Source: Burkholderiales bacterium (GTDB lineage: Bacteria > Pseudomonadota > Gammaproteobacteria > Burkholderiales > Burkholderiaceae_C). Taken from it: a stretch of 64,000 nucleotides of DNA. Positions 55,307-63,494 of this stretch are shown piece after piece. Position 1 is the first letter of the stretch; every line of letters begins with the position of its first letter. Position numbers and translations under genes: made by a program. Below the pieces are notes generated by a model. The model saw nothing but the letters and a program-made list of their open reading frames with translations, was not told where the DNA came from and did no database searches. The stretch is from NCBI GenBank assembly GCA_021414305.1, contig JAIOOS010000012.1:1-64000 (forward strand). The letters are read 5' to 3'.

Positions 55307-56125
55307 ATGAGCCTTCCCGACACCGACAAGGTCTTCGCCGGTTCGATTCCGCGGCTGTACGACGAGTACCTCGTCCCGCTCATCTTCGAGCCCTACGCCA
55401 TCGACCTGGCGGCAAGGGTGGCGGCCCGGCGCCCCGAGCGCGTGCTCGAGGTCGCCGCCGGCACCGGCGTGGTGACGCGCAGGCTCGCCGCCGCCCTGCC
55501 GGCCAGCACGGCCATCGTCGCCACCGACCTGAACCCGGCGATGCTCGAGCAGGCCCGCGCCGTCGGCAGTGCGCGGCCGGTCGAGTGGCGGCCGGCCGAC
55601 GCGATGCAGCTTCCGTTCGAAGGCGCCAGCTTCGACCTCGTGGTCTGCCAGTTCGGCGTGATGTTCTTTCCCGACAAGGGGCACGCGTTCGCGGAAGCGC
55701 GCCGGGTGCTGCGCCCGGGCGGCGCCTTCCTGTTCAACGCCTGGGACCGGATCGAGGAGAACGAGTTCGCAGCGGTCGTGACCGAGGCGCTCGCCACCGT
55801 CTTTCCCGACGACCCGCCACGCTTCATGGCGCGAACGCCGCACGGCTACTTCGATCTCGCAGCGATCGCGCGCGACGTGGCGCAGGGCGGCTTTCCGGCC
55901 GCGGCGCAGATCGACACGGTGAGCGCGCGCAGCCGGGCCGCCACGCCACGCGATGTGGCGATCGCCTACTGCCAGGGCACGCCGCTGCGCAGCGAGATCG
56001 AGACGCGCGACAAGGCCCGCCTCGGCGAGGCCACGGACGTCGCGACGGAGGCGATCGCCCGCCGCTTCGGCACCGGCCCGGTCGACGGCAAAATCCAGGC
56101 GCACGTCGTCGCGGTCGAGCGCTGA
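55307..56125 (+). CDS. Class I SAM-dependent methyltransferase
   Basis: 272 residues. VLEVAAGTGVVTRRLAAAL near 47-65 (motif I), IVATDLNPAMLEQA (motif II), FDLVVCQFGVMFFPD (motif IV) and RVLRPGGAFLFNAWD. Small-molecule methyltransferase of the UbiE-like group. GCAAGGA precedes the ATG. Confidence 0.9.
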   Translation: MSLPDTDKVFAGSIPRLYDEYLVPLIFEPYAIDLAARVAARRPERVLEVAAGTGVVTRRLAAALPASTAIVATDLNPAMLEQARAVGSARPVEWRPADAMQLPFEGASFDLVVCQFGVMFFPDKGHAFAEARRVLRPGGAFLFNAWDRIEENEFAAVVTEALATVFPDDPPRFMARTPHGYFDLAAIARDVAQGGFPAAAQIDTVSARSRAATPRDVAIAYCQGTPLRSEIETRDKARLGEATDVATEAIARRFGTGPVDGKIQAHVVAVER

Positions 56126-56169
56126 GCCCGCCGCATTCATCGCCTTGCAGCCATCGAGGAAAGCGCGCC

Positions 56170-56502
56170 ATGCCGACCCAGGACGAAGAGATCGCCCGCC
56201 ACCTGCGCGAGGCGCTGGCCTCGGGTGAGCTTGCCGGCATCGAGGGCTTCGGCAAGCCGCTGCCCGAAGACGCCGGCTGGAATGCCACGCCCGAAGCCTT
56301 GCGCATGCCGTTCAAGATCCTGAAGAACGCGGGCTTCGTGCCGCCCGAGGTGGAGCTGTTCCACGAGCGCGCGGCGCTGACCGCGGCGCTCGCGGCCTGC
56401 GGCAGCGAGGCGGAACGAACCGCCACGCGGCAAAAGCTCAGCGACCTGGAGCAGAAGATCGCGCTGCGCCTGGAAGCGCTGCGCGTCAACGGCACGCTCT
56501 GA
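56170..56502 (+). CDS. DUF1992 (DnaJ-family-domain) protein
   Basis: 110 residues: DEEIARHLREALASGELAGIEGFGKPLPED and EALRMPFKILKNAGFVPPEVELFHERAAL. This is the DUF1992 sequence (as in YhdN). Helical, cytoplasmic, of unknown function. Begins 44 bases after the methyltransferase. Confidence 0.88.
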   Translation: MPTQDEEIARHLREALASGELAGIEGFGKPLPEDAGWNATPEALRMPFKILKNAGFVPPEVELFHERAALTAALAACGSEAERTATRQKLSDLEQKIALRLEALRVNGTL

Positions 56503-56523
56503 GCGGCTCACGCCGGTTTGTCC

Positions 56524-56928
56524 ATGGCACCAGAGCTCGACCGGATCGATCACATCCACGTCTTCGTCGCCGACCGTGCCGCGGCCGAGCGGTGGTACGG
56601 CCGCGTGCTGGGACTCTCGCGCCTGGCGCCGCTCGAGTTCTGGGCGGCCGACGGCGGGCCGCTGACGCTCGGCAACGCGTCCGGCTCCATTCACCTCGCC
56701 CTGTTCGAGCGCCCGGCGGCGAAGTGCCGCTCGACGATCGCGCTCGGCACCAGCGCCGAAGGCCTGCTCGCCTGGCGCCGCCATCTCGCCGCCGCGCTCG
56801 GCAAGACCGTCGAGCTCGTCGACCACCAGGTCTCGTGGTCGATCTACTTCGAAGACCCCGACGGCAATCCGTTCGAGGTCACCACCTACGACCACGCGGC
56901 CCTGGCGGGCCAGGGGCAGAGCGCATGA
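56524..56928 (+). CDS. VOC family protein
   Basis: This protein has 134 residues from ATG 56524 (TTG two codons earlier is possible). LDRIDHIHVFVADRAAAERWYGRVLGL, then SIHLALFER and SIYFEDPDGNPFEVTTYD: a bleomycin-resistance/glyoxalase type VOC protein with His and Glu ligands. Confidence 0.88.
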   Translation: MAPELDRIDHIHVFVADRAAAERWYGRVLGLSRLAPLEFWAADGGPLTLGNASGSIHLALFERPAAKCRSTIALGTSAEGLLAWRRHLAAALGKTVELVDHQVSWSIYFEDPDGNPFEVTTYDHAALAGQGQSA

Positions 56929-57221
56929 AAGCACCGCAGTTCGTCGTCATGCACATCCCGGGTCCGGCCTGGAAGCCCGGCGTTCCCGTCTTCGAGCAGG
57001 ACGGCCTCGATCTGCACGTCGGCCACTACGCGAGCCTGCACGCGGAAGGCAAGCTGCACATGGGCGGACCGTTCCTCGACCCGCGATCGGGCGGCATGAT
57101 GATCGCCGCGCCCGGCGTCGAGGAAGACGAGTTGCGCGCCTTCGCCGCCGCCGATCCCGCCGTGCGCTCGGGCCTCCTCACCTTCGAGCTGCGGCCCTGG
57201 CTGGTCGGCATGCAGCGGTGA
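56925..57221 (+). CDS. YciI-like protein
   Basis: 98 residues: QFVVMHIPGPAWKPG, HVGHYASLHAEGKLHMGGPFLD, GGMMIAAPGVEEDELRAFAAADPAV. A YciI-fold (ferredoxin-like) protein with the conserved His of HYASL. ATGA overlap with the VOC gene and GTGA with the next. Confidence 0.85.
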   Translation: MKAPQFVVMHIPGPAWKPGVPVFEQDGLDLHVGHYASLHAEGKLHMGGPFLDPRSGGMMIAAPGVEEDELRAFAAADPAVRSGLLTFELRPWLVGMQR

Positions 57222-57802
57222 GCGCGGGGCGTCCGGACGATCGCGCGCCCGATCTCGGCCTTCGCCCGGCCACGGCGGCCGACGCTCCGGTGCTGTGCGC
57301 GCTGGCGACGCAGGTCTTCCTCGACACCTACGCGACCGAAGGCATCCGCCCGGCGATGGCGCGCGAGGTCGAGCAGCACTTCTCGACCTCGGCCTGGCTG
57401 GCCGAGCTCGCGCGGCCCGAGGTCCGGATCGAGGTCGTCGAGCGGGCCGGCCATCTGGTCGCCTTCTCCCAGCTCCTTCTCGGCGAACGCCATCCCCTGG
57501 TCGGCAACGCGCCCGCGGCCGAGCTCTCCCGGCTCTACGTCCAGGCGCCGTTCCAGCGGCGCGGCGTCGGCCGGCTGCTGCTCGACCGCGCCGAGGCAGT
57601 GGCGCGCAGCGAGGGCTTCGCCACCTTGTGGCTCACCGCCTGGGTCGGCAACGCCCGCGCCCTGGCCTTCTATCGCCGCCAGCGTTATCGCGAGCTGGGC
57701 AGCACCGACTACGAGTTCGAGAACGAGCGCTTCGAGAACCGGCTGTTCGCCCGGTCGCTGAGCGAGCCGCGGCCGCTGCACAACTCGCCGCGCGCAGGCT
57801 GA
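57218..57802 (+). CDS. GNAT family N-acetyltransferase
   Basis: This protein has 194 residues from GTG. LGLRPATAADAPVLCALATQVFLDTYATEGIRPAMAREV, then LSRLYVQAPFQRRGVGRLLLDRAE (loop QRRGVG) and LTAWVGNARALAFYRRQRYRELG. Resembles spermidine/protease-synthase (PaiA-like) GNATs. GTGA overlap. Confidence 0.9.
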   Translation: MSAGRPDDRAPDLGLRPATAADAPVLCALATQVFLDTYATEGIRPAMAREVEQHFSTSAWLAELARPEVRIEVVERAGHLVAFSQLLLGERHPLVGNAPAAELSRLYVQAPFQRRGVGRLLLDRAEAVARSEGFATLWLTAWVGNARALAFYRRQRYRELGSTDYEFENERFENRLFARSLSEPRPLHNSPRAG

Positions 57803-57839
57803 TCCCCTCCCCTATATTCGACGCCTGGGAGGCAGGCTC

Positions 57840-58328
57840 ATGAAATCTTCGGCTCCCGGGCTCGTCAGCCTGCGCGAGATCACCGCCGACACAGTGCTCG
57901 CGGTCGTGCGTCTCGAGGTCGCCGAGGCGCAGAAGGGCTTCGTCGCCCCCAATGCGATCTCGCTGGCGCAGGCGCTGTTCGCGCCCGAGGCCTGGTACCG
58001 CGCGATCTGCCTGGGCGACACGCCGGTCGGCTTCGTGATGCTCGAGGACCAGTCTCGGCGCGTGCCGCCGCCCAAGCATCCGGAGATCGGCGTCTGGCGT
58101 TTCATGATCGACGCCCGCCATCAGCGCCAGGGCATCGGCCGGGCGGCGCTGCAGCTCGTGATCGACGAGGTCCGCGGCCGTGGACGCTTCGCCAGGCTCG
58201 AGCTCTCGTACGTTCCCGGACCGGGCTGCCCCGAGCCGTTCTACCTGGGTCTCGGCTTTCGCCACACCGGCCGGGTCGACGGCAAGGAAGTCGTGCTCGA
58301 GCTGCCCTTGATCGACGCGAAGGACTGA
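57840..58328 (+). CDS. GNAT family N-acetyltransferase, SpeG/Blt-like
   Basis: 162 residues: VSLREITADTVLAVVRLEVAEAQKGFVAPNAISLAQALF, IGVWRFMIDARHQRQGIGRAALQL (loop HQRQGIG), and SYVPGPGCPEPFYLGLGFRHTG. The sequence with FVAPN and PE.FY is typical of polyamine (BltD-like) acetyltransferases. A TATATT hexamer lies 22 bases upstream. Confidence 0.89.
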   Translation: MKSSAPGLVSLREITADTVLAVVRLEVAEAQKGFVAPNAISLAQALFAPEAWYRAICLGDTPVGFVMLEDQSRRVPPPKHPEIGVWRFMIDARHQRQGIGRAALQLVIDEVRGRGRFARLELSYVPGPGCPEPFYLGLGFRHTGRVDGKEVVLELPLIDAKD

Positions 58329-58331
58329 GCC

Positions 58332-58892
58332 ATGGATGTGTTCGAAGCGATCCACGCGCGCCGCTCGATCCGCCGCTACCGGCCCGATCGGGTGCCGCGC
58401 GCGCTGCTGCAGGAGCTTCTCTTCGCCGCGGTGCAGGCGCCGACGCCGCCGGTCAGCGGCACGTCGCCCTGGGCGCTCTGCGTCCTGGAAGGCATGGAGC
58501 GCCTGGCCGCGTACGGCGACCGCGCCAAGGCTTATGCGTTCGAGCACCAGCCCGCGCCGCACGCCTGGGCCTGGGCCGAGCGGCCCGACTTCAAGGTCTT
58601 CTGGGACGCGCCCGCCCTGGTCCTCTTCTGCGCCAGGCGCGGCAATCCGGAAACGCCTTTCGACTGCTGCCGCGCCGCGCAGAACCTGCTGCTCGCCGCG
58701 CACGCGCGCGGCCTCGGCTCGTGCTGGGTCGGCGCGCCGCTGCCGTGGCTGGCGAGTCCCGGCGTCGCCGCCGAGCTCGGCCTGCCCGAGGGCTTCGATC
58801 CGGTCGTCGCGGTGGTCCTCGGCTACCCGGCGGAGCAGCCCGTCGGCAGTCCACGTCCCGAGCCGGAGATTCGCTGGTGCGAGACATCGTGA
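58332..58892 (+). CDS. Nitroreductase family protein
   Basis: 186 residues: MDVFEAIHARRSIRRYRPDRVP at the start (FMN-binding RRS.R), LLFAAVQAPTPPVSGTSPWALCV, and AAQNLLLAAHARGLGSCWVGAPL. A FMN-dependent NAD(P)H nitroreductase-like enzyme. Three bases after the GNAT stop. Confidence 0.9.
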   Translation: MDVFEAIHARRSIRRYRPDRVPRALLQELLFAAVQAPTPPVSGTSPWALCVLEGMERLAAYGDRAKAYAFEHQPAPHAWAWAERPDFKVFWDAPALVLFCARRGNPETPFDCCRAAQNLLLAAHARGLGSCWVGAPLPWLASPGVAAELGLPEGFDPVVAVVLGYPAEQPVGSPRPEPEIRWCETS

Positions 58893-58930
58893 GGCCGGCG
58901 GCAGGCGGCCGAGCCGCCGCCTAGGCTTGC

Positions 58931-59443
58931 ATGCGCAGCCTCGAGACCGCCGGGCTCCTTCTCGAGCCGCTGACCGTCGCGCATGCCGAGGCGATGTTCG
59001 AGGTGCTGAGCGACCCCGCCCTCTATCGCTACCTCGACGACCCGCCGCCGACCGGCGTGGAGCCGCTGCGCGAGCGTTATGCCCGGCTGGAACGTCGCGC
59101 ATCGGCCGACGGCCGGCAACGCTGGCTGAACTGGGTGGTGCGCGAGCCCGGCGAGCCGCCGCTCGGTTACGTGCAGGCCACCGTTCTCGAGGACGGCAGC
59201 GCCTGGGTCGCCTACCTGCTCGCGAGCCGCCAATGGGGGCGCGGCCTGGCGACCCGGGCGACCGCGGCGATGCTCGAGCATCTCGCCGCCGACTACGGCG
59301 TGAGTCGATGGCTGGCGATCGTCGAGGTCGAGAACCTGCGCTCGATCCGCCTGCTCGAGCGCCTGGGTTTTCGCGCCATGAGCGCGGACGAGGCGGCCGG
59401 GCACGAGCCGACCGCGACCGAGCGCCTCTTCGTGCGGCCGTGA
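58931..59443 (+). CDS. GNAT family N-acetyltransferase, RimJ-like
   Basis: 170 residues: LETAGLLLEPLTVAHAEAMFEVLSDPALYRYLDDPPPTG, YLLASRQWGRGLATRATAAMLEHL (loop QWGRGLA), VEVENLRSIRLLERLGFRAMS. Close in type to the GNATs at 51629 and 61102. GTGA overlap with the next gene. Confidence 0.89.
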   Translation: MRSLETAGLLLEPLTVAHAEAMFEVLSDPALYRYLDDPPPTGVEPLRERYARLERRASADGRQRWLNWVVREPGEPPLGYVQATVLEDGSAWVAYLLASRQWGRGLATRATAAMLEHLAADYGVSRWLAIVEVENLRSIRLLERLGFRAMSADEAAGHEPTATERLFVRP

Positions 59444-60381
59444 AGCCCGCCACCCGCCCGCCCGGGGCGACACCTCTCGGCGCCCTGGCGCGCATCGCGC
59501 TGCTCGGCCTCGCCGCCACGCTCGCCGCCTGCGCCACCACGCCGACACCGGCCGCGGACCCCGCCGACCTCGTGCCCTTCATCGACGCGCACGTGCATCT
59601 CAACGACGAGGCGATGCAGCTCGCGCTGATGCGCCGCCACGGCGCCGAGCGCGCGGTCGTGTTCTGGGGCCGGAACGGCGACAACGAAAGCGTCGCCGAA
59701 AGCGCCCGCCGCCATCCCGACCGGTTCATCGCCTTCGCGTCGATCTCGCCCGAGCGATCGTCCTATCGCGCACTCTGGGACCGCGACGACCCCGCGGTCC
59801 TGAAGACCCTGGACGAGCTGCTCGCGAGCGGACGCTTTCGCGGCATCGGCGAGATCTCGGCCACGCACTTTCCCTCGCCGGGCCTGGCGGAGGCCGACTA
59901 CGACCCGGCCGGGCCGACGATGAGCGGCATCCTCGCGCTCGCCCGCCGCTACCGCGTGCCGGTGCTCGTGCACGTCGAATCGACGCGGATGCGCGAGCTT
60001 TCGTCGCTGCTGGAGAAGATTCCCGACGTCGCCGTGATCTGGGCGCACGGCGGCTACACGCCGCTCTTCATCGCCCGGCGCATGCTCGAGCGGCATCCGA
60101 ACCTCACCTACGAGCTGAGCGCGCGCACCTGGCCGGTCCATCCGCGCTCCCCCGACTACACGATCCTTCGCGACGGCCAGGCGGCATGGCCGCAATGGCT
60201 GGCGCTGATCGAGGCCCAGCCCGACCGCTTCGTCGTCGGCACCGACGCCAGCCATCGCAGCGCCGACAGCGAGGCGATGAAATTCGCCAGCGTCCAGTCG
60301 TTCCTGCGCCAGCTCAGCCCGGCGACGCGGGAGCGGGTGGCGCGCGCCAACCTGCTGAAGCTGCTCGGGCCTTTGCGGTAG
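59440..60381 (+). CDS. Lipoprotein amidohydrolase (TIM barrel)
   Basis: This protein has 313 residues from GTG. A signal (ALARIALLGLAATLAAC) ends in a lipobox. The domain starts FIDAHVHLNDEAM (metal HxH), followed by VLVHVESTRM, VIWAHGGYTP and VVGTDASHRS (metal His and Asp). Amidohydrolase-type, outside the cytoplasm, substrate unknown. Confidence 0.87.
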   Translation: MKPATRPPGATPLGALARIALLGLAATLAACATTPTPAADPADLVPFIDAHVHLNDEAMQLALMRRHGAERAVVFWGRNGDNESVAESARRHPDRFIAFASISPERSSYRALWDRDDPAVLKTLDELLASGRFRGIGEISATHFPSPGLAEADYDPAGPTMSGILALARRYRVPVLVHVESTRMRELSSLLEKIPDVAVIWAHGGYTPLFIARRMLERHPNLTYELSARTWPVHPRSPDYTILRDGQAAWPQWLALIEAQPDRFVVGTDASHRSADSEAMKFASVQSFLRQLSPATRERVARANLLKLLGPLR

Positions 60382-60421
60382 ATTCGGACCCCGATCCCAC
60401 CGCCGTGCCGGAGCCCTCGCC

Positions 60422-60682
60422 TTGGACCCGCAGAACCTCAAGATCATTCTCGCGTTCTCGCTCGACGACCAGGCCTGGATCCGCCGCTCCGGGGTCATCG
60501 TGCCGAAGTACTGGGCCGGGCACAGCGTCGCGCCGGCGGCGGGCGATGCGCTGCGCATCGGCGGCCGCCAGTTCACCGTGCAGGGTCGCGTCTGGGAGCA
60601 CGACGGCAGCACGCCGGTCCTGCGCCTGTACCTGAGCAGCGGCCATGCCGAGAGCGATACGGTCTTCGGCAACTTCGCCTGA
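60422..60682 (+). CDS. Small protein of unknown function
   Basis: This protein has 86 residues from TTG. LKIILAFSLDDQAWIRRSGVIVPKYWAGHSVAPAAGDALRIGGRQFTVQGRVWEHDG looks like a small beta-barrel of the kind found in hypotheticals near restriction genes. TAGATT 38 bases upstream. Not recognised. Confidence 0.6.
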   Translation: MDPQNLKIILAFSLDDQAWIRRSGVIVPKYWAGHSVAPAAGDALRIGGRQFTVQGRVWEHDGSTPVLRLYLSSGHAESDTVFGNFA

Positions 60683-60712
60683 GGGCGCCGACGCCTCGAA
60701 AGCGGAGCGGAC

Positions 60713-61096
60713 GTGAAGGTCGAGCTCGATCACGCCATCGTGCCCGCGCGCGACAAGGTCGCGGCGGCCCGGCTGCTGGCCGAGCTGCTCGGCGTGCCCT
60801 GGGCACCGTCGGGCCTCGGGCCTTTCGCCCCGGTCTACGTCAACGACGGCCTGACGCTCGACTTCATCACCACCGACGAGGCCTTTCCGATCTACCACTT
60901 CTGCTTTCGCGTCGAGGCCGCCGATTTCGAGGCGATCCTCGGCCGCATCAAGGCCGCGGGCATCGCCTTTCGCAGCGATGTCCGCGGCCCGGTCGACATG
61001 CAGGTTCATCCGCAGTACGGCAACGTCTACTGGAACGAGCCCGACGGGCACCAGTGGGAGATGCTGACCGTCAGCTACGCGCGGCCGGCCGCCTGA
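60713..61096 (+). CDS. VOC family protein
   Basis: This protein has 127 residues from GTG. VELDHAIVPARDKVAAARLLAELLGVPW, YVNDGLTLDFITTDEAFPIYHFCFRVEAADFEAILGRIKAAG, VYWNEPDGHQWEMLTVSYA. VOC protein, glyoxalase/bleomycin-resistance type. Ends GCC TGA. Confidence 0.88.
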   Translation: MKVELDHAIVPARDKVAAARLLAELLGVPWAPSGLGPFAPVYVNDGLTLDFITTDEAFPIYHFCFRVEAADFEAILGRIKAAGIAFRSDVRGPVDMQVHPQYGNVYWNEPDGHQWEMLTVSYARPAA

Positions 61097-61101
61097 GCAG
61101 C

Positions 61102-61698
61102 ATGGCTGCGGCGATCGAGCTCGAGACGCCGCGCCTTCGCCTGCGCCGCTGGCGCGACAGCGACCGCGCGCCGTTCGCGGCGATGAACGCCGACCCCGAG
61201 GTGATGGAGTTCTTTCCCGCGTTGCAGAGCCGCGCGACGAGCGACGCCAGCATCGACGCCTGGCAGGCGCAGTTCGAGACCCAGGGCTGGAGCAACTGGG
61301 CGGCCGAGCTGGCCGCGAGCGGCGAATTCATCGGCTTCGTCGGCCTGAGCGTGCCGCGCCGCACGCTCCCCTGCTCGCCCTGCGTCGAGATCGGCTGGCG
61401 CCTGGCGCGACCGTTCTGGGGCCGGGGCCTCGCCAGCGAGGGGGCGCGGGCGGCGCTCGGCGCCGGCTTCGAGCGGCTCGGGCTCGCCGAGATCGTCTCG
61501 TTCACGGCCCTCGCCAACCGGCGCTCGCGCGCGGTGATGGAGCGAATCGGCATGCGCGATGCGCACCAGGACTTCGAGCATCCCGGCGTGCCCGAGGGCC
61601 ATGCGCTGCGCCAGCATTGCCTGTACCGCCTCGACCGGCGCACGTTCGACGCCGCGATGCAGAATCCACGACTTCCCCCTGACGAAAGTCCGCCATGA
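61102..61698 (+). CDS. GNAT family N-acetyltransferase, RimJ-like
   Basis: 198 residues: IELETPRLRLRRWRDSDRAPFAAMNADPEVMEFFP, EIGWRLARPFWGRGLASEGARAALGAGFERLGL (loop FWGRGLA), and ANRRSRAVMERIGMRDAH. RimJ/RimL type. Overlaps the next gene by ATGA. Confidence 0.9.
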   Translation: MAAAIELETPRLRLRRWRDSDRAPFAAMNADPEVMEFFPALQSRATSDASIDAWQAQFETQGWSNWAAELAASGEFIGFVGLSVPRRTLPCSPCVEIGWRLARPFWGRGLASEGARAALGAGFERLGLAEIVSFTALANRRSRAVMERIGMRDAHQDFEHPGVPEGHALRQHCLYRLDRRTFDAAMQNPRLPPDESPP

Positions 61699-61907
61699 AG
61701 ATCGCTGCCATCCTCCTCATCGTCGCCGGCCTGCTGGGCCTCGTCTACGGCAGCTTCAGCTACACCAAGGACAAGACCGCGGTGAAGCTCGGCCCGCTCG
61801 AGCTCTCGGTCAAGGAGAAGGAAACGGTCAACATCCCGGTCTGGGCGGGCGTCGGCGCCATCGTCGCCGGCGGCCTGCTGCTGGCCTTCGGGGGCCGTTC
61901 CAAGTAA
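61695..61907 (+). CDS. Small two-helix membrane protein
   Basis: 70 residues: helices near 3-19 (IAAILLIVAGLLGLVYG) and 48-64 (VWAGVGAIVAGGLLLAFG) joined by a short charged loop. Resembles DUF3185-type small membrane proteins, tentative. Function unknown. Confidence 0.65.
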   Translation: MKIAAILLIVAGLLGLVYGSFSYTKDKTAVKLGPLELSVKEKETVNIPVWAGVGAIVAGGLLLAFGGRSK

Positions 61908-61921
61908 GGCCCGGCGTCGTC

Positions 61922-62356
61922 ATGAAGGCATCGCCGCTGCGCTTACTGCATCTCGTTGTCGCGGTCGCATGCGCGGCGGCGCCCGCGCTCGCGGCAGCGC
62001 AAGCCTCGAGCTTCGACGGCGCCTGGCACGTCACCCTGACCTGCCCGCCGCACAACGCCGAGGACGACGCCAAGGGCTACACCCATCGCTTTGCCGGCCA
62101 GGTGGTCGACGGCCAGATGCGCGCTGTCCACGGCAAGGAAGGCGAGCCCGGCTGGCACCTGGTGACCGGCCGCATCGCTGCCGACGGCAGCGCCACGCTG
62201 CAGGTCGACGGCATCGTCAACAACGAGAAGTACGCGATCAACAACGCGCAGCGCGGCAAGGCCTACAAGTACAAGGTGAAGGCGCAGTTCGAGGCGAAGT
62301 CGGGCAGCGGCGAGCGCCTGACCGGCCGGGTCTGCCACTTCAGCTTCGCCCGCTGA
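61922..62356 (+). CDS. Exported protein, unknown function
   Basis: 144 residues with a signal peptide (LLHLVVAVACAAAPALAAAQA). The mature part reads SFDGAWHVTLTCPPHNAEDDAKGYTHRFAGQVVDGQMRAVHG and TGRVCHFSFAR; two Cys may pair. A small beta-rich periplasmic protein. It follows the previous stop by 14 bases. Confidence 0.65.
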   Translation: MKASPLRLLHLVVAVACAAAPALAAAQASSFDGAWHVTLTCPPHNAEDDAKGYTHRFAGQVVDGQMRAVHGKEGEPGWHLVTGRIAADGSATLQVDGIVNNEKYAINNAQRGKAYKYKVKAQFEAKSGSGERLTGRVCHFSFAR

Positions 62357-62389
62357 GCGGCCGGAGGAACCGATGAGCGGTACTTGGCG

Positions 62390-63034
62390 ATGAGCCTGGG
62401 CGTTTCGGCGCCGGTGCTCGCGGCATTCCTCGCGGCGAGCTTCGTTCTCGCGGTGACGCCCGGGCCGGGCGTCGTCTACATCGTCGCCCGTACGCTCGCC
62501 CAGGGCCGCGGCGCCGGCCTGGCCTCGGTTGCCGGCGTGGCCGCCGGCAACCTGTGCAATGCGGTCGGCGCGGCGCTCGGCCTGGCAGCGCTGTTCGCGG
62601 TGTCGTCGCTGGCGTTCAGCGTCGTCAAGTTCGCCGGCGCGGCGTACCTGATCTACCTCGGCATCAAGGCGCTGCGCCGGCCGGCCCCGGTCGCCACGCC
62701 CGCAGAGTTCGCCGCGCCGCACAAGCGCCGGATCGCGCGCGACGGCTTCCTCGTCGCCCTGCTCAATCCGAAGACGGCCCTGTTCTTCGCCGCGTTCCTG
62801 CCGCAGTTCATCGACCAGGCCCACTCAACCGCGCTCCAGGGTGCGGCGCTCGGCGTCGTCTTCGTGCTCATCGCAGCCACCACCGACACGGCCTACGTGC
62901 TCGCCGCCCATCTCGCCGGATCGCGCCTGGCCGGCGGCCGGCGCTTCGAAGCGATCGGCCGCTACGCGGCCGCCGCCACCTACTTCGGCCTCGGCCTCTT
63001 CACCGCGGCCACCGGATCGAGAACCCCCCGCTGA
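62390..63034 (+). CDS. LysE/RhtB family exporter
   Basis: 214 residues, intact: FVLAVTPGPGVVYIVARTLAQGRGAGLASVAGVAAGN in the N-terminal conserved region, FAGAAYLIYLGIKAL and LVALLNPKTALFFAAFLPQFID. Six helices. It exports amino acids or related compounds. Homologous to the broken copies at 31109 and 37605. ATG 62390 preferred; TTG 62384 adds two residues. Confidence 0.9.
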   Translation: MSLGVSAPVLAAFLAASFVLAVTPGPGVVYIVARTLAQGRGAGLASVAGVAAGNLCNAVGAALGLAALFAVSSLAFSVVKFAGAAYLIYLGIKALRRPAPVATPAEFAAPHKRRIARDGFLVALLNPKTALFFAAFLPQFIDQAHSTALQGAALGVVFVLIAATTDTAYVLAAHLAGSRLAGGRRFEAIGRYAAAATYFGLGLFTAATGSRTPR

Positions 63035-63068
63035 AGTCCGGGCGACGCGGGCGCCCCGAGGAACGACC

Positions 63069-63368
63069 ATGTGCAGGAACATCAGGACGCTGTTCAACTT
63101 CGAGCCGCCCGCCACCGAGATCGAGATCCGTGCCGCCTCGCTGCAGTTCGTGCGCAAGATCAGCGGCTTCAACGTCCCTTCGCGGGCCAACGAAGCCGCC
63201 TTCGACCGCGCCGTCGAGGACGTCGCGGCGGCCGCGCGCAGCCTGATCCAGTCGCTCGTGACCACCGCCGATCCGCGCGACCGCGAGGTCGAGGCGGCGC
63301 GAGCACGGGCCCGCTCGGCCGCCCGCTTCGGCCAGGAAGCGCAGGGCGACGCGCCCGGACGCGCTTGA
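63069..63368 (+). CDS. DUF2277 protein
   Basis: 99 residues: MCRNIRTLFNFEPPATEIEIRAASLQFVRKISGFNVPSRANEAAF, the highly conserved DUF2277 start, then helices to ARSAARFG. Function unknown. GAGGAACG precedes the ATG. Confidence 0.92.
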   Translation: MCRNIRTLFNFEPPATEIEIRAASLQFVRKISGFNVPSRANEAAFDRAVEDVAAAARSLIQSLVTTADPRDREVEAARARARSAARFGQEAQGDAPGRA

Positions 63369-63494
63369 ACCGAGAAATAGCCAACGAAGCGGGCGCTTCT
63401 CGTCCTTGCCAGCGCCGGTTCATGGAGGCAGACTGCCGAGGCTCGCCCGCAGCACGACATGCAAGAACCCGCGGCGCGAACCAGGGAGACCACC

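Noticed and set aside
57633..59729. Long minus-strand ORF (698 codons)
   Set aside because: Antisense to two GNATs and a nitroreductase; its composition (Arg/Ala/Gly-rich) is that of a shadow frame.
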